Assembly: GCA_032834875.1 (NCBI GenBank)
Contig: CP135238.1
Span: forward strand, 1,432,011 to 1,496,010
Length of the DNA: 64,000 nt
DNA from: Sulfuracidifex metallicus DSM 6482 = JCM 9184
GTDB taxonomy: Archaea; Thermoproteota; Thermoprotei_A; Sulfolobales; Sulfolobaceae
Direction of reading: 5' to 3'
Below the pieces are notes generated by a model. It worked only from the letters and a program-made list of their open reading frames with translations, ran no database searches and was not told the origin of the DNA. The translations under genes and the position numbers were made by a program. Of this stretch, positions 1-8,274 are shown piece by piece (the first letter of the stretch is position 1; each line of letters begins with the position of its first letter).

Positions 1-182
1 ATCTCATTTTCAAGATAATTTGGCATGATATGTATTTTTATTGTATAATTTATCGTCAAAACAGTCTTTGCTTTTAGACTTCTCCATGCATTCTAATACT
101 TTTAACTTAATTAATATAGCAGATATCTGTTTTTGAATAAATATTTAAATCCCTCAGAGTCAATTAATATATTGGGATAGCA

Positions 183-482
183 ATGACTATGGTTGAAGCT
201 CTAAATAAGATAATGAAGAGTAACAAAATCAGCAGCAAGAGGATATCGTACTATCCTTTTCTGATGGCAGTTAAGGAAATGGATCTAAACTTGTTATCCA
301 AGAAGAGCAAGAGAGACCTAAACAACTCTTTAGAGAAGTTATATTTTGAATGTAGGAATTATTTAGATAGGTACTCGAAGAACCGTTATATATGTAAGTG
401 TGGAGAGAGATTTGACTCCGCCGAGGCTTTTTACAAGCATGTATTAGCAGTGCATGTTCTAGCTGATCAGTTAGTCAGCTAA
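183..482 (+). CDS. Small C2H2-like zinc-finger protein
   Basis: This 99-residue protein has a single finger-like motif near its C terminus (about residues 70-91): Cys-x-Cys, twelve residues, His, four residues, His. The spacing resembles a classical C2H2 finger, except that the cysteines are separated by one residue. The first two thirds are basic and predicted helical, which would suit nucleic-acid or protein binding. A TATA-like stretch (about 142-151) lies some 35 bases before the ATG. The gene stands alone, with more than 300 bases to the next gene. Many crenarchaea and their viruses carry single-finger proteins of this size; no specific target can be named. The coding call is fairly sure, the function is inference. 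Confidence 0.65.
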   Translation: MTMVEALNKIMKSNKISSKRISYYPFLMAVKEMDLNLLSKKSKRDLNNSLEKLYFECRNYLDRYSKNRYICKCGERFDSAEAFYKHVLAVHVLADQLVS

Positions 483-821
483 TTCTTAACTTTCATATTA
501 ATAGAAAGTATATAGTAAAAACAATAAGTTTCATATAAAAGAAGATTACTTAATATTAAGTCTAAAGAGTAGACAAGAAATACCGCTCTATGTATATCAA
601 GTACAAATAGTTCATCGGTATACTTTTTATGAAAGTCTGTTCTTTTCCTTGTATTATTTTGCTTATCTTCTCTTGAGCTATTAGTAGAATGTTAAATTGT
701 TACTATTATAGTCCATCATTTTCAAACAAATTTCCTCATCTTAATAGAATTGAAAGAACTATAGATTTATCTGTAGTACAGCTTGAAGAATTAACATAAG
801 TATTACTTGCGTAACTATCGT
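483..821. other. AT-rich intergenic region, nothing recognised
   Basis: This stretch between the zinc-finger gene and the Sul7d promoter is AT-rich and has stop codons in all frames. I saw no tRNA arms, no C/D box pair and no long inverted repeat. It may hold the 3' end of the upstream transcript and upstream control DNA for the highly expressed Sul7d gene. Confidence 0.4.
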
Positions 822-860
822 AAGGTTTATTAACGACAGTGTCTTAACCCTTAATTAGGG
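822..860 (+). promoter_or_regulatory. Probable Sul7d promoter with small palindrome near the start site
   Basis: A TATA-like element TTTATTA (826-832) lies about 40 bases before the Sul7d ATG, so transcription should begin near 855. A short interrupted palindrome, CCCTTAATTAGGG (848-860), sits at the predicted start site. It could be an operator or chance; only the TATA spacing follows known archaeal rules. Confidence 0.4.
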
Positions 861-867
861 AAAAGAT

Positions 868-1056
868 ATGGTAATGGTAAAGTTCAAGTATAAGGGAGAA
901 GAGAAAGAAGTAGATACATCTAAAATAAAGAAAGTATGGAAAGTAGGCAAGATGATAAGCTTCACCTACGATGAAGGTGGAGGAAAAACTGGTAGAGGAG
1001 CAGTCTCTGAAAAAGACGCTCCAAAAGAGCTTCAGAATATGCTAGACAAGAAATAA
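868..1056 (+). CDS. Sul7d-family chromatin protein (Sso7d/Sac7d type)
   Basis: This 62-residue basic protein is the small, abundant, non-specific DNA-binding protein of Sulfolobales, which bends and stabilises duplex DNA at high temperature. The sequence matches the family almost end to end: the start [13 protein letters not shown], the strand segment [15 protein letters not shown], the [19 protein letters not shown] core and a short lysine-rich tail. The tryptophan in KKVWKV and the VGKM segment form the known DNA-binding face. Two ATGs are close together (868 and 874); the first is used here because related proteins start two or three residues before the conserved VKFKYKG. A T-rich terminator follows. 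The family is restricted to Sulfolobales and is the strongest taxonomic marker in the window. Confidence 0.98.
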   Translation: MVMVKFKYKGEEKEVDTSKIKKVWKVGKMISFTYDEGGGKTGRGAVSEKDAPKELQNMLDKK

Positions 1057-1077
1057 AGGTATTTTTAAAGCTAGAGA

Positions 1078-1122
1078 GTTTCTTTTTCTTTTTGTTCATT
1101 AGATTTTTGTTCTCTTTTTTCG
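1078..1122 (+). terminator. T-rich terminator after Sul7d
   Basis: The plus strand carries repeated T tracts (TTTCTTTTTCTTTTTG, then ATTTTTG and CTCTTTTTTCG) within 70 bases of the Sul7d stop codon. Archaeal RNA polymerase typically ends at such runs without a hairpin, and a strong terminator is expected for a very highly expressed gene. Confidence 0.6.
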
Positions 1123-1209
1123 CCTCTTTATGGATAATGTATGTTTCATTAAAAGAAAACGTAGCAGTTCACTTTATAAATGATAAATAATTGCTTAAAG
1201 TTTGGCGCA

Positions 1210-2811
1210 ATGGTCCAGAATAATCCCTCTAAAAACCTTTTCATAAGACAATCCTCGGGCTTGGTGAGAGAGGTAAGTCCTTGGTCATCATCACTTGCTA
1301 CTTTCGGGCTAGTGACAGGAGGAGTACCAATATTAATAATAGAGTGGCTTTTTCTATCGCCTGGTGCCAACTTACCTCTGTCTTTCTTTATTTCTCTACT
1401 TCCCACTCTACTCATGGCGTCGTTGTTTTTCATCGCCTCTGTCTCTATGCCTAGAGCTGGAGGGGATTACGTCTTCAATAGTAGGGCTACTAATCCAATG
1501 ATAGGCTTCGTCAACTATTGGGGTCTATGGATAGCCTTTGCTTTGTCTCTCGGAATATATAGTTTTTATGGTGCTCAATGGTTTGCATATCTCTTTACTG
1601 GACTTGGTATTTATTTTCATAATAGCCTGTTTCTAAGTTTAGGTAATTTTTTTGACGGTAAGATAGGAGAAGTTTCAGTAGGCTTGGTAATTGTATTGTT
1701 TAGCAGCGTAATAGCTTCTTTAGGTAAGGATCATTGGAAGTTTATTATATATGGTGGCCTGATATCTGTTGTAACAACTATAATAATGTTCATAGGTTTA
1801 GTTACTATCACTCCTTCCTCCTTTGCGTCTAGCTTAAGCTCAGTCTCTGGCGTACCTAACGCATATACTAAGGTAATTCATGATGCGGAATCCAATGGAT
1901 TAACCTTCTTTTCCCCTCTCTCTGCTACGCTACTAGCTTTACCAGTAGTGTGGTACTATTATGCTTGGTATAACTTACCAGCTTCGTGGAGCGGAGAGAT
2001 GAAGAGCGTAAAGAAGAACGTGTTTTATTCTATAGTGTTTACTATTGCAATGGTAGGTGTTTACTATGCAATATTCTCCTACCTCAATATTCATGCCTTT
2101 GGACAGAAATTCCTTACTTCATGGTCTTACATAGATTGTAACGGAATAAGCGATCCGGTTTATTCGTCCCTACAAGATATAGGACCTTTTACTCCATTCT
2201 TTGCTTTAATAGTAGACCATAACGTTTTGCTTTATATTATAATGTTCATAGCCCTATGGCTTCCAAATTTCTACAGTAATCCCCCCTTAGTTGTAGCCTT
2301 GACTAGGTACATGTTCGCTTGGTCTTTTGATAGAATAATGCCGGAGTGGATGGCAGACGTTAATGAAAGATATCATATTCCTCTTAAATCTACTATACTA
2401 GTTTCAATTATAGGTTTAGCAGGAGTTTTGATGTACGCATTCATCCCTGCAATATCTACTGTAGATGTTACGATAGTCTTTCAAATAGGCTATGCAGTAT
2501 TTGCACTATCAACCGCCTTGATGCCGTACGTAAAGAAGAGAGTTTACGAGAACGCAGTTCCATTCAAGAGGAAATTATTAGGAGTTCCTATCATATCAAT
2601 TATAGGTTTCCTGACCTTCGGGTTCTTGATATATACCTTAGCCCTAACTTGGAATAACTCGTTCCTGCTACCGATAAATGTTTCTACTATAGGTTCTCTT
2701 ATAGCAATATATGGGTCAGGAATTCTAATATATTACCTAGCCAAATTATATACCAAAAGAAGGATTGGAATAGATATGGAAATGTTATTTGAAGAGATAC
2801 CTCCCGAGTAG
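1210..2811 (+). CDS. Amino-acid permease, APC superfamily
   Basis: The protein (533 residues from this start) is a polytopic membrane transporter with about 12 hydrophobic segments. It fits the APC superfamily: a short cytoplasmic N terminus, a glycine-rich first helix around [12 protein letters not shown], then [13 protein letters not shown], which matches the conserved 'P.GG.Y.y..R' segment after helix 2. An in-frame ATG exists at 1180, but a TATA box TTTATAAA overlaps it (1173-1180). That predicts a transcript starting near 1205, so the ATG at 1210 is preferred. It would import amino acids or related amines using a proton or sodium gradient. The substrate is unknown. A second APC permease is at 18462-19859. 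Confidence 0.85.
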   Translation: MVQNNPSKNLFIRQSSGLVREVSPWSSSLATFGLVTGGVPILIIEWLFLSPGANLPLSFFISLLPTLLMASLFFIASVSMPRAGGDYVFNSRATNPMIGFVNYWGLWIAFALSLGIYSFYGAQWFAYLFTGLGIYFHNSLFLSLGNFFDGKIGEVSVGLVIVLFSSVIASLGKDHWKFIIYGGLISVVTTIIMFIGLVTITPSSFASSLSSVSGVPNAYTKVIHDAESNGLTFFSPLSATLLALPVVWYYYAWYNLPASWSGEMKSVKKNVFYSIVFTIAMVGVYYAIFSYLNIHAFGQKFLTSWSYIDCNGISDPVYSSLQDIGPFTPFFALIVDHNVLLYIIMFIALWLPNFYSNPPLVVALTRYMFAWSFDRIMPEWMADVNERYHIPLKSTILVSIIGLAGVLMYAFIPAISTVDVTIVFQIGYAVFALSTALMPYVKKRVYENAVPFKRKLLGVPIISIIGFLTFGFLIYTLALTWNNSFLLPINVSTIGSLIAIYGSGILIYYLAKLYTKRRIGIDMEMLFEEIPPE

Positions 2812-3035
2812 GATTTTGATATTTTTTGAATATAATAGTATCAATTCTTTAAAATCTTTCATTGTATATGGTATAGATTTCTATTAGTTTTTATTATTTA
2901 GCTTCGCTATTAAACGTTAATTTTAACTAATGTTTAGAGTAGGATATTATAAAAATAAAAATCATGTATGATAGTTATTATTGGTGAAAAGAGATAGGGG
3001 TTGAGCGCGAGGTACTCCTAAACAGAGCTAAGGAA

Positions 3036-3761
3036 GTGATAGACGGGTGTAACAACGACGGCATAACCCTCAGGTTAATCGGTGGTGCAGCTATAGCAAT
3101 AATAGCAAAGGAAGGTTCCAAAATATTTTCTCGTCAGTACAAGGATGCAGATTACTTTGGTTTATCGAGTCAAAGCTCTAAGATATCTTCATCATTAGAA
3201 AAGATGGGGATGATGCCTAACAAAAGGTTTAACGCACTTCATGGAAGTGTTAGATTGATGTTTTATGATCCGGTTCTTGAGACTACAATAGATGTGTTTC
3301 TAGATGAATTCAACATGTGCCATAAAATCAATTTGAAAGGTAGACTTAACATAATGAGATATACAATTCCAACTTCAGATCTCTTGTTGAGTAAAATGCA
3401 GATAGTAAAAATGACGGAGAATGACTATAAGGACATATTGTCTTTGCTTCATGATGTAGAAATAGGTGAAAAGGATGATGAGAGGACTCTGGATTCTAAT
3501 TACATAGCTAAACTCCTATCTGATGATTGGGGTTTCTACAGGACTTTCTCGTTAAATGTGGAAAACGTGAGAAAGTTCGTTTCCTCTAATTACTCTGAAT
3601 ATTCTAAACAAATAGATGATAAATTAAATATTTTAGTAAAGAAAATAGAAGAACATCCTAAGTCAATGAAGTGGAAAATGAGATCTAAAATAGGAGATAA
3701 GGTTAAATGGTATGAAGAACCAGAGGACGTTAATACCAACTTTATGCAAGGTCAGCAATAA
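3036..3761 (+). CDS. Nucleotidyltransferase-like protein, probable 5' end problem
   Basis: The 241-residue product contains LRLIGGAAI, then a segment with KDADYFGL and ETTIDVFLDE. This pattern (GG loop, then D-x-D and a later acidic strand) resembles minimal nucleotidyltransferase-fold proteins such as the AbiEii/MNT group. The catalytic set is not fully clear, so activity is uncertain. The first canonical start in frame is GTG 3036, but coding-like sequence continues upstream to about 2988 and stops at TGA 2985. A TATA box (about 2947-2956) points to GTG 2984, which is in another frame and would join this gene if one G of GGGG at 2997-3000 were absent. No partner toxin or antitoxin gene lies beside it. 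Confidence 0.65.
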   Translation: MIDGCNNDGITLRLIGGAAIAIIAKEGSKIFSRQYKDADYFGLSSQSSKISSSLEKMGMMPNKRFNALHGSVRLMFYDPVLETTIDVFLDEFNMCHKINLKGRLNIMRYTIPTSDLLLSKMQIVKMTENDYKDILSLLHDVEIGEKDDERTLDSNYIAKLLSDDWGFYRTFSLNVENVRKFVSSNYSEYSKQIDDKLNILVKKIEEHPKSMKWKMRSKIGDKVKWYEEPEDVNTNFMQGQQ

Positions 3762-3875
3762 AAATCAGCTAAATAAAGATTATCTCCATTTGGGTGAAAC
3801 TCAACAAAGAGAAATAGTGAATATTGTGTATATATGTATATGCATATAGCATCTCTTAATGGAAGTGTACTCATA

Positions 3876-5132
3876 TTAGCCATTTATGTTTATGAGTTCC
3901 TCTACGGCATCTTTTAGGAGTTCTAATTTTGAGGGGTGTGGAGGTATAAAATCTTGTATTTGATCAAGATTTAGATGAAGTCTAATCATTAGTGAGGCAG
4001 TGGCTATAACATCCTCTGCTCCTTCCATGAAAGCTTCAGCCGAAACCAGCCTTTTTCCTTCAGAACAGAGCTTCAGGAATCCGAACGTTTCCCTTTCTAT
4101 TATGTTTCTTCCGTTTGAACCAGCCTGGACTTTCACGCATTTTCCTTCCATTAGACCAGTGTAAGCTATTTCAGGTCTAGTATATACTACGTGTGGTATA
4201 GCTTCTCTATTGAACTCCTTTCTTTCTCCCACTGCATTAGCTCCTGCTATTTTACCTGCATAAATTGCCGAATGCGCGGTATGTGTACCTATTACGTCCC
4301 CTGCTGCAAATATACCATTTACTTCAGTTCTAAGGTAGTCGTCAACTCTTATGTATCTGTTCTTTGGTACATCAATACCTTCTATGGCAGGATGTCTTCC
4401 GAAGCTTTTGAGTACTCTGTCCACACTTAATGTTTCGTTATCGCTTAATTTCAATAGAAATTTCTCTTTTTTCTCTATAGACTTCACCTCTGTATTAAGT
4501 ACAAGTTTTATTCCTATTCTCTTAAAGTATGACGTTATTGCTTTCCTCATGTCATCATCTAGGTATGACATCAAAAAGGAGTTCTTGTCTATCATGTAAA
4601 CTTCTTTTCCGAGGGTATGTAATAACCACGCAGCTTCTAAACCTCCCACGTCCCCGCCTACTATCCCCACTGTTTTGAAGGAAAGGTCAACCTCATGTAA
4701 ATCCTCACTATAGATCATATCGTTTTCCTTATCCCTTTCTGTACCAGTTGATATAATTACTGAATCTGAGGGTAAAGTTTCATTTCTTACTATGACGTTA
4801 CCGGACCTTATGTATGCTCTTTCGTGTATTATGTTAACCCCAAGGCTTTCTAACGTAGACTCTATTCCTTTTGAAATTCTTTCAACGGATCCTCTAGCAA
4901 GAGCTTGGATAGAAGTCATTGAGATTTCCCCTTTACCTCCTAACTTTTCTAGAGAATCTATTATCCTTGCAGGATAAAGCATGGATTTAGTAGGAACACA
5001 GCCATAGAGCGTACAAGTGCCACCTATCCTTTCTTCTTTTTCTATTAGAGTAACTTTTGCATCTCTCTTTGCTGCCTCAATAGAAGCGTAAATTCCAGCA
5101 GGACCTCCTCCTAGAACGACTATCATTAACAT
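3876..5132 (-). CDS. Dihydrolipoamide dehydrogenase-like flavin disulfide reductase
   Basis: This 418-residue enzyme belongs to the class I pyridine nucleotide-disulfide oxidoreductases. The FAD site is VVLGGGPAGIYAS at the N terminus. The redox-active pair is in GGTCTLYGCVPTKS (Cys40, Cys45). The NAD(P) site is VGIVGGDVGGLEAA, and the FAD ribityl motif is IFAAGDVIG. The C-terminal dimer domain keeps the active-site His and Glu as HPSKLE (His399, Glu404). The fold is that of dihydrolipoamide dehydrogenase, mercuric reductase and relatives, but the protein is shorter than the usual 450-470 residues. No 2-oxoacid dehydrogenase genes lie nearby, so the disulfide substrate is open. A TATA-like element (minus strand, 5153-5163) suggests leaderless start at 5132; an ATG two codons in (5126) is possible. 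Confidence 0.85.
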   Translation of the reverse strand: MLMIVVLGGGPAGIYASIEAAKRDAKVTLIEKEERIGGTCTLYGCVPTKSMLYPARIIDSLEKLGGKGEISMTSIQALARGSVERISKGIESTLESLGVNIIHERAYIRSGNVIVRNETLPSDSVIISTGTERDKENDMIYSEDLHEVDLSFKTVGIVGGDVGGLEAAWLLHTLGKEVYMIDKNSFLMSYLDDDMRKAITSYFKRIGIKLVLNTEVKSIEKKEKFLLKLSDNETLSVDRVLKSFGRHPAIEGIDVPKNRYIRVDDYLRTEVNGIFAAGDVIGTHTAHSAIYAGKIAGANAVGERKEFNREAIPHVVYTRPEIAYTGLMEGKCVKVQAGSNGRNIIERETFGFLKLCSEGKRLVSAEAFMEGAEDVIATASLMIRLHLNLDQIQDFIPPHPSKLELLKDAVEELINING

Positions 5133-5420
5133 AAATCTTATGCTAGCTTCCTTTAAAAATTAGGCAGCAAGCATGACGAAGTTTTTTGCAAATTAAGAAT
5201 TATTTTCTGAATAATATTTCTAAACGATTGAAGCTACTTCTAATAATATTTCTATTTTGGTTGGTTATTTTTAACTATCAAGCGACTGGTAATATGAGCC
5301 AAAGAAGAACAACACATTTAATATCTTTAAGTTAACACATCACTTTAAAATCATTTTGATTATTTACACTTATATCTATAAGGAATTCAGCTGATCTCTT
5401 TTAAAGAAAAAGTACGCAAA
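5133..5420. other. Divergent intergenic region, no gene seen
   Basis: This stretch separates the leftward flavoprotein gene from a rightward small gene. It contains the flavoprotein promoter next to 5132. The remainder is AT-rich, with no open frame of note, no tRNA and no convincing small-RNA boxes. Confidence 0.4.
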
Positions 5421-5431
5421 AGTTTATAAGT
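5421..5431 (+). promoter_or_regulatory. TATA box of the 5452 gene
   Basis: GTTTATAAG is centred about 26 bases before the ATG at 5452. This is the normal spacing from a Sulfolobus TATA box to the transcription start, so the gene is probably leaderless. Confidence 0.55.
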
Positions 5432-5451
5432 AGAAAGTAATCCTCATACCT

Positions 5452-5877
5452 ATGAAACCATTGATAGCAATAGATCTAAACTGCAACATTGATGACGACT
5501 CTCTGAAGGATTTCCTTAAAGACATGTTCCAAAAGTTTGGAGCTCTTGATATAGTTTTCATAATGGACGATGACAGCTTAGTGGAAGTAGATCATAAAAT
5601 AGTACATACTTTCTATAACGTATCGGACGTTATAGAAAACGTAAACTTCCTCAAGAAGTTATCTGATAAGAAGAGACTATCTTTACATGTTAACAGTCTC
5701 ATATCCTTGACTTCTGAGTTGAAGAAGTTTCCATTAATAGTAGTCACTGATAGGAAGCTCAAGCCAAAGTTGGATCAGTTATTATTTGTTTTTGATGGAA
5801 ACTCCCTAAAATCAACAAATTCTAGCATTATAATCTCTGAAAATAAAAATGATAATAGTGATAGTGAATATATCTAA
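5452..5877 (+). CDS. Hypothetical protein, 141 residues
   Basis: I do not recognise this protein. It begins MKPLIAIDLN and alternates hydrophobic strands with acidic helices (for example LDIVFIMDDD and FPLIVVTDRK), which suggests a small alpha/beta fold. It ends in a polar tail rich in Asn, Asp and Ser. There is no signal peptide, membrane segment or cysteine cluster. A well-placed TATA box and the alternating codon pattern support it as a real gene. The acidic residues after the first and second strands are reminiscent of PIN-like or HAD-like folds, but no complete catalytic set can be pointed out, so no function is offered. Confidence 0.6.
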   Translation: MKPLIAIDLNCNIDDDSLKDFLKDMFQKFGALDIVFIMDDDSLVEVDHKIVHTFYNVSDVIENVNFLKKLSDKKRLSLHVNSLISLTSELKKFPLIVVTDRKLKPKLDQLLFVFDGNSLKSTNSSIIISENKNDNSDSEYI

Positions 5878-5978
5878 CTGATTAAACAAATTCTACTCAA
5901 AAAGTAGCTTTTCATTTTGATAAATAAAAATGAGAGAGTTTTCACTTCTAGTACGATCAGTCTATAGTAAAATAAATA

Positions 5979-6000
5979 TTATAACACAAGTATGTTATAA
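5979..6000. promoter_or_regulatory. Perfect inverted repeat upstream of the CBS gene promoter
   Basis: TTATAACA (5979-5986) and TGTTATAA (5993-6000) form perfect 8-base arms around a 6-base spacer. The repeat ends about 10 bases before the TATA element TTTAAATATA (6009-6018), in the position of a transcription-factor site for the CBS gene at 6039. Dimeric HTH regulators bind sites of this shape; the regulator is unknown. Confidence 0.45.
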
Positions 6001-6038
6001 AAAATCCTTTAAATATACCCTTGGCCAAATACTAGTTT

Positions 6039-6404
6039 ATGGATCAAAGATATATCAGTAGAAAAGTCATAGTAGTTAAGCCTTCAGATCCTCTTGTTGA
6101 AGCCGCAAAGAGCATGTCCCTTCTTAATATAAGTGCGCTTGCTGTAGTAGACGAGAAGGGAAAACTGATAGGTATCTTAACTGAGAGAGACGTAACGAGA
6201 GCAGCAGCTGACGGTGACATAAATTCAAACGTAGAGCGTTATATGACAAAGGAGGTTATAGGAATAGACCTTTCTTCAGATATAGAAGAAGCTGCAAAAA
6301 CTATGATGGATAAGGGAATTAGACATTTACCGGTAACTGATAAAGGTAAGGTAGTAGGAATAATTTCTATAAGAGATATAGGAAAAGCAATAATGCAGAT
6401 TTAG
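6039..6404 (+). CDS. Two-CBS-domain protein
   Basis: The 121-residue protein is made of two CBS motifs in tandem (about residues 1-60 and 64-121). Each contains the hallmark stretch of the family: LAVVDEKGKLIGILTERDV in the first and LPVTDKGKVVGIISIRDI in the second. A CBS pair forms a Bateman module that binds adenine nucleotides or S-adenosyl compounds and senses cell energy or ligand state. There is no catalytic domain attached, so it probably acts as a stand-alone sensor or partner. The TATA box at 6009-6018 predicts a leaderless start. A small gene follows after 9 bases and is probably co-transcribed. An inverted repeat upstream suggests specific regulation. Confidence 0.92.
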   Translation: MDQRYISRKVIVVKPSDPLVEAAKSMSLLNISALAVVDEKGKLIGILTERDVTRAAADGDINSNVERYMTKEVIGIDLSSDIEEAAKTMMDKGIRHLPVTDKGKVVGIISIRDIGKAIMQI

Positions 6405-6413
6405 TGATGTATA

Positions 6414-6614
6414 GTGTCGATAGACGATAGAGCTAGGAACGTTTTAAAGTCCCTAAATCTCTCAGACTATCCGTGTAGCTTAGAGAGGCTTTATGCGGCT
6501 ATTTCCCTATTCCTTTCTGGAAAGATTACTGAAGAGGGTTTCTTTAAGTTTCTTGGCAGAGATACTAATTTTGAAAGAAATTTAATTGAATATTTAAAGA
6601 AACTTAGAGAATAA
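6414..6614 (+). CDS. Hypothetical small protein, co-transcribed with CBS gene
   Basis: This 66-residue protein is predicted to be mostly helical (for example SLERLYAAISLFLSGKITEE) and has no recognised domain. It starts at GTG 6414, preceded by the Shine-Dalgarno-like GTGAT at 6404-6408, and lies 9 bases after the CBS gene stop. The close spacing suggests that the two are made together and perhaps work together. The nearby ATG at 6408 is in another frame and closes quickly, so it is not the start. Function is unknown. Confidence 0.55.
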   Translation: MSIDDRARNVLKSLNLSDYPCSLERLYAAISLFLSGKITEEGFFKFLGRDTNFERNLIEYLKKLRE

Positions 6615-6707
6615 CATATTGAATGTTCTTTCGTGACGCTTATGAGTTACTAACAAGTTAAATGGTAAAAGATTAAACTTAAAAATGTCTAGGTATAGAA
6701 GTAATCT

Positions 6708-7361
6708 ATGAACAAAATAAACGTAATAGCCGCACCAGGTCCTGTTGTATACCCTCTTTTAGCTGCAAACGACGAGAGAATTAACATCTCTTTTGGTAAA
6801 GAGGGAGATGCTGACGCTGTTTTCGATTCAACGGTATCTTTAGTAAGGAGAGGTCTAAGGATAGATAAGGTACTTGTAAAGGGTTTGATGCAAATAGTCC
6901 CATCTATAGGTAATAAGACTGCAGTTTGGAGAAAAGGTAGCGCAGCTGACGTATTGCTAAGGGCTTATCTTTCCAGATCCGGTAAGAAAGTCGAGATAGT
7001 TTATGTGAATGACCAGAGCGAGATTATGAAGTTGCTGAAATCTGGAGAAGTAGATTCTGCTGTTGTATCTTCAGCTTTTGGAAAGGGAATAAGATTCGAG
7101 GATTTGATACCAGAAATGCCAGGTAGCTGTGGTGTTCATATCAATAGAAACGAGGAAGTGATACTAGAAGCGTATCAAAAAGGAATAGAGGCATTCAAAA
7201 GGAATCCAGATGAAGCTTCAAACGTAGTAATATCTAAGTTGCCGATGAAAATGGATCCATCATTTGTCAAGGGAACTATGCTCAATTCAATACTAGGAAT
7301 TGAGCATGTTAACGATTATTTTGGTTTTAAGAATGCAATAGCTCCTTTCCTAAAGGAATAA
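6708..7361 (+). CDS. Cytosolic periplasmic-binding-like protein (DUF3834-like)
   Basis: The 217-residue protein reads like a type 2 periplasmic-binding fold without a signal peptide. An N-terminal strand IAAPGPVVYPLL is followed by GDADAVFDSTVSL, a hinge segment TAVWRKGSAADVLLRAYL, and then GEVDSAVVSSAFGKG in the second lobe. I recall the Sulfolobales family DUF3834 as having this character, but the match is from memory. Without export signals it is likely to be cytosolic and could be an enzyme or sensor rather than a transporter subunit. TTAAAAAT (about 6678-6685) is spaced correctly as a TATA box. It is a stand-alone gene. A second, unrelated cytosolic PBP-like protein, of MqnD type, is at 59036-59902. 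Confidence 0.6.
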   Translation: MNKINVIAAPGPVVYPLLAANDERINISFGKEGDADAVFDSTVSLVRRGLRIDKVLVKGLMQIVPSIGNKTAVWRKGSAADVLLRAYLSRSGKKVEIVYVNDQSEIMKLLKSGEVDSAVVSSAFGKGIRFEDLIPEMPGSCGVHINRNEEVILEAYQKGIEAFKRNPDEASNVVISKLPMKMDPSFVKGTMLNSILGIEHVNDYFGFKNAIAPFLKE

Positions 7362-7403
7362 ATTTCTTTTTACTTCTACTTTAATTATAAGAAATCTAGC
7401 TTT

Positions 7404-7946
7404 TTACGTAGATATCACTAAGTGAACCTTATACAAATTAGAACCTTCTTCTGTAATCTCGTACGATAGGTTCATATTTCCACATCTTCTAATAACTTCA
7501 ATTTTGTTTTCTGAGAGACCGTATTTTGGTGGACTACATTGGGCAGGATCTATATAGTTTTTTAGTTTTTCTTCAACTTCATTGACGTTATTAACATAAA
7601 AATCTGCTTCAAGTCTATTGTTAGTTACTATTGTTCTAGTCATGTTTTTACTGATAAATAGAGATACCGTTATGCATAGAACTGAACCCAAAATGTTGAG
7701 AACTATGATCACTACAAATGCAGGATAGCTAATTATGCTCCTCAGCAGATAGTAAACTAAAGTAGTTAAACCAGAACCTATCATTGAATCAATAACACTG
7801 AACTTCATTGCTTCTTTTCGATCTAAATTCAATCCTATTAGAAATCCAGTAATTGCAGGTCCCATAATAGGAATCCACCAGGATATCAGAGGCAGAGCTA
7901 AGGTGAATAGTTCCTCTTTTTTCTTATCCTGTCCAAAGGGTAACAC
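7404..7946 (-). CDS. Hypothetical membrane protein in ABC ATPase operon
   Basis: The 180-residue product has about three hydrophobic segments in its first 100 residues (around LFTLALPLISWWIPIMGPAI, SMIGSGLTTLVYYLL and FVVIIVLNILGSVLCI). A soluble C-terminal domain of about 75 residues follows, containing two cysteines. It starts at GTG 7946 and is the third gene of a leftward set after an ABC ATPase (8275-8982) and a small soluble protein (7971-8270). It is too short to be a full ABC-2 permease, but could be a reduced membrane partner of the ATPase. I do not recognise the family. Confidence 0.6.
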   Translation of the reverse strand: MLPFGQDKKKEELFTLALPLISWWIPIMGPAITGFLIGLNLDRKEAMKFSVIDSMIGSGLTTLVYYLLRSIISYPAFVVIIVLNILGSVLCITVSLFISKNMTRTIVTNNRLEADFYVNNVNEVEEKLKNYIDPAQCSPPKYGLSENKIEVIRRCGNMNLSYEITEEGSNLYKVHLVIST

Positions 7947-7970
7947 AACATATGATATAAACAGACATTA

Positions 7971-8270
7971 CTAAGCTTTTTCATCTAAACTTCTTATCTT
8001 GTTTACGTTACCATCTAGATCCTCGAAGAATATTCCCTCCTCGTTGATTATAAGATAGCCTCTCTTTCCCATGCATTTAAATGGGAACGCCAATATCCCT
8101 CCCTTCTTTGTTGCTGAAGGAGCATATACGGGAAACAAGGAATCCTCCATTTCTAGGGCTGAACACTCTCCTGAAATAACTTGGGTTAAATCATTCAGAA
8201 GTTGGTTTAGCGTTTCCTCATAAGCCTCTCCGACTTCCTTTAATCTCCTAGCATTCTCAATTAAACCCAA
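7971..8270 (-). CDS. Hypothetical 99-residue protein in ABC ATPase operon
   Basis: This small soluble protein has a predicted helical N terminus (LKEVGEAYEETLNQLLNDL) and a C-terminal beta-rich part (GYLIINEEGIFFEDLDGNV). It starts at TTG 8270, only 4 bases after the ABC ATPase stop codon, and is followed after 24 bases by the membrane protein gene. Translational coupling and position suggest that it is part of the same complex or pathway. No domain was recognised. Confidence 0.55.
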   Translation of the reverse strand: MGLIENARRLKEVGEAYEETLNQLLNDLTQVISGECSALEMEDSLFPVYAPSATKKGGILAFPFKCMGKRGYLIINEEGIFFEDLDGNVNKIRSLDEKA

Positions 8271-8274
8271 TTAA

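Noticed and set aside
1149-1433. 94-codon frame on the minus strand
   Set aside because: It is antisense to the start of the APC permease and has no coding character of its own.
3837-3848. TATATGCATATA palindrome
   Set aside because: It lies between convergent 3' ends and is expected by chance in such AT-rich DNA.
4191-4977. Several rightward frames of 61-82 codons
   Set aside because: All are shadows of the leftward flavin disulfide reductase, whose motifs are intact.
5173-5210. ATGACGA ... CTGA resembling a C/D RNA
   Set aside because: There is no internal D'/C' pair, the C-like box is off consensus and the spacing is not typical.
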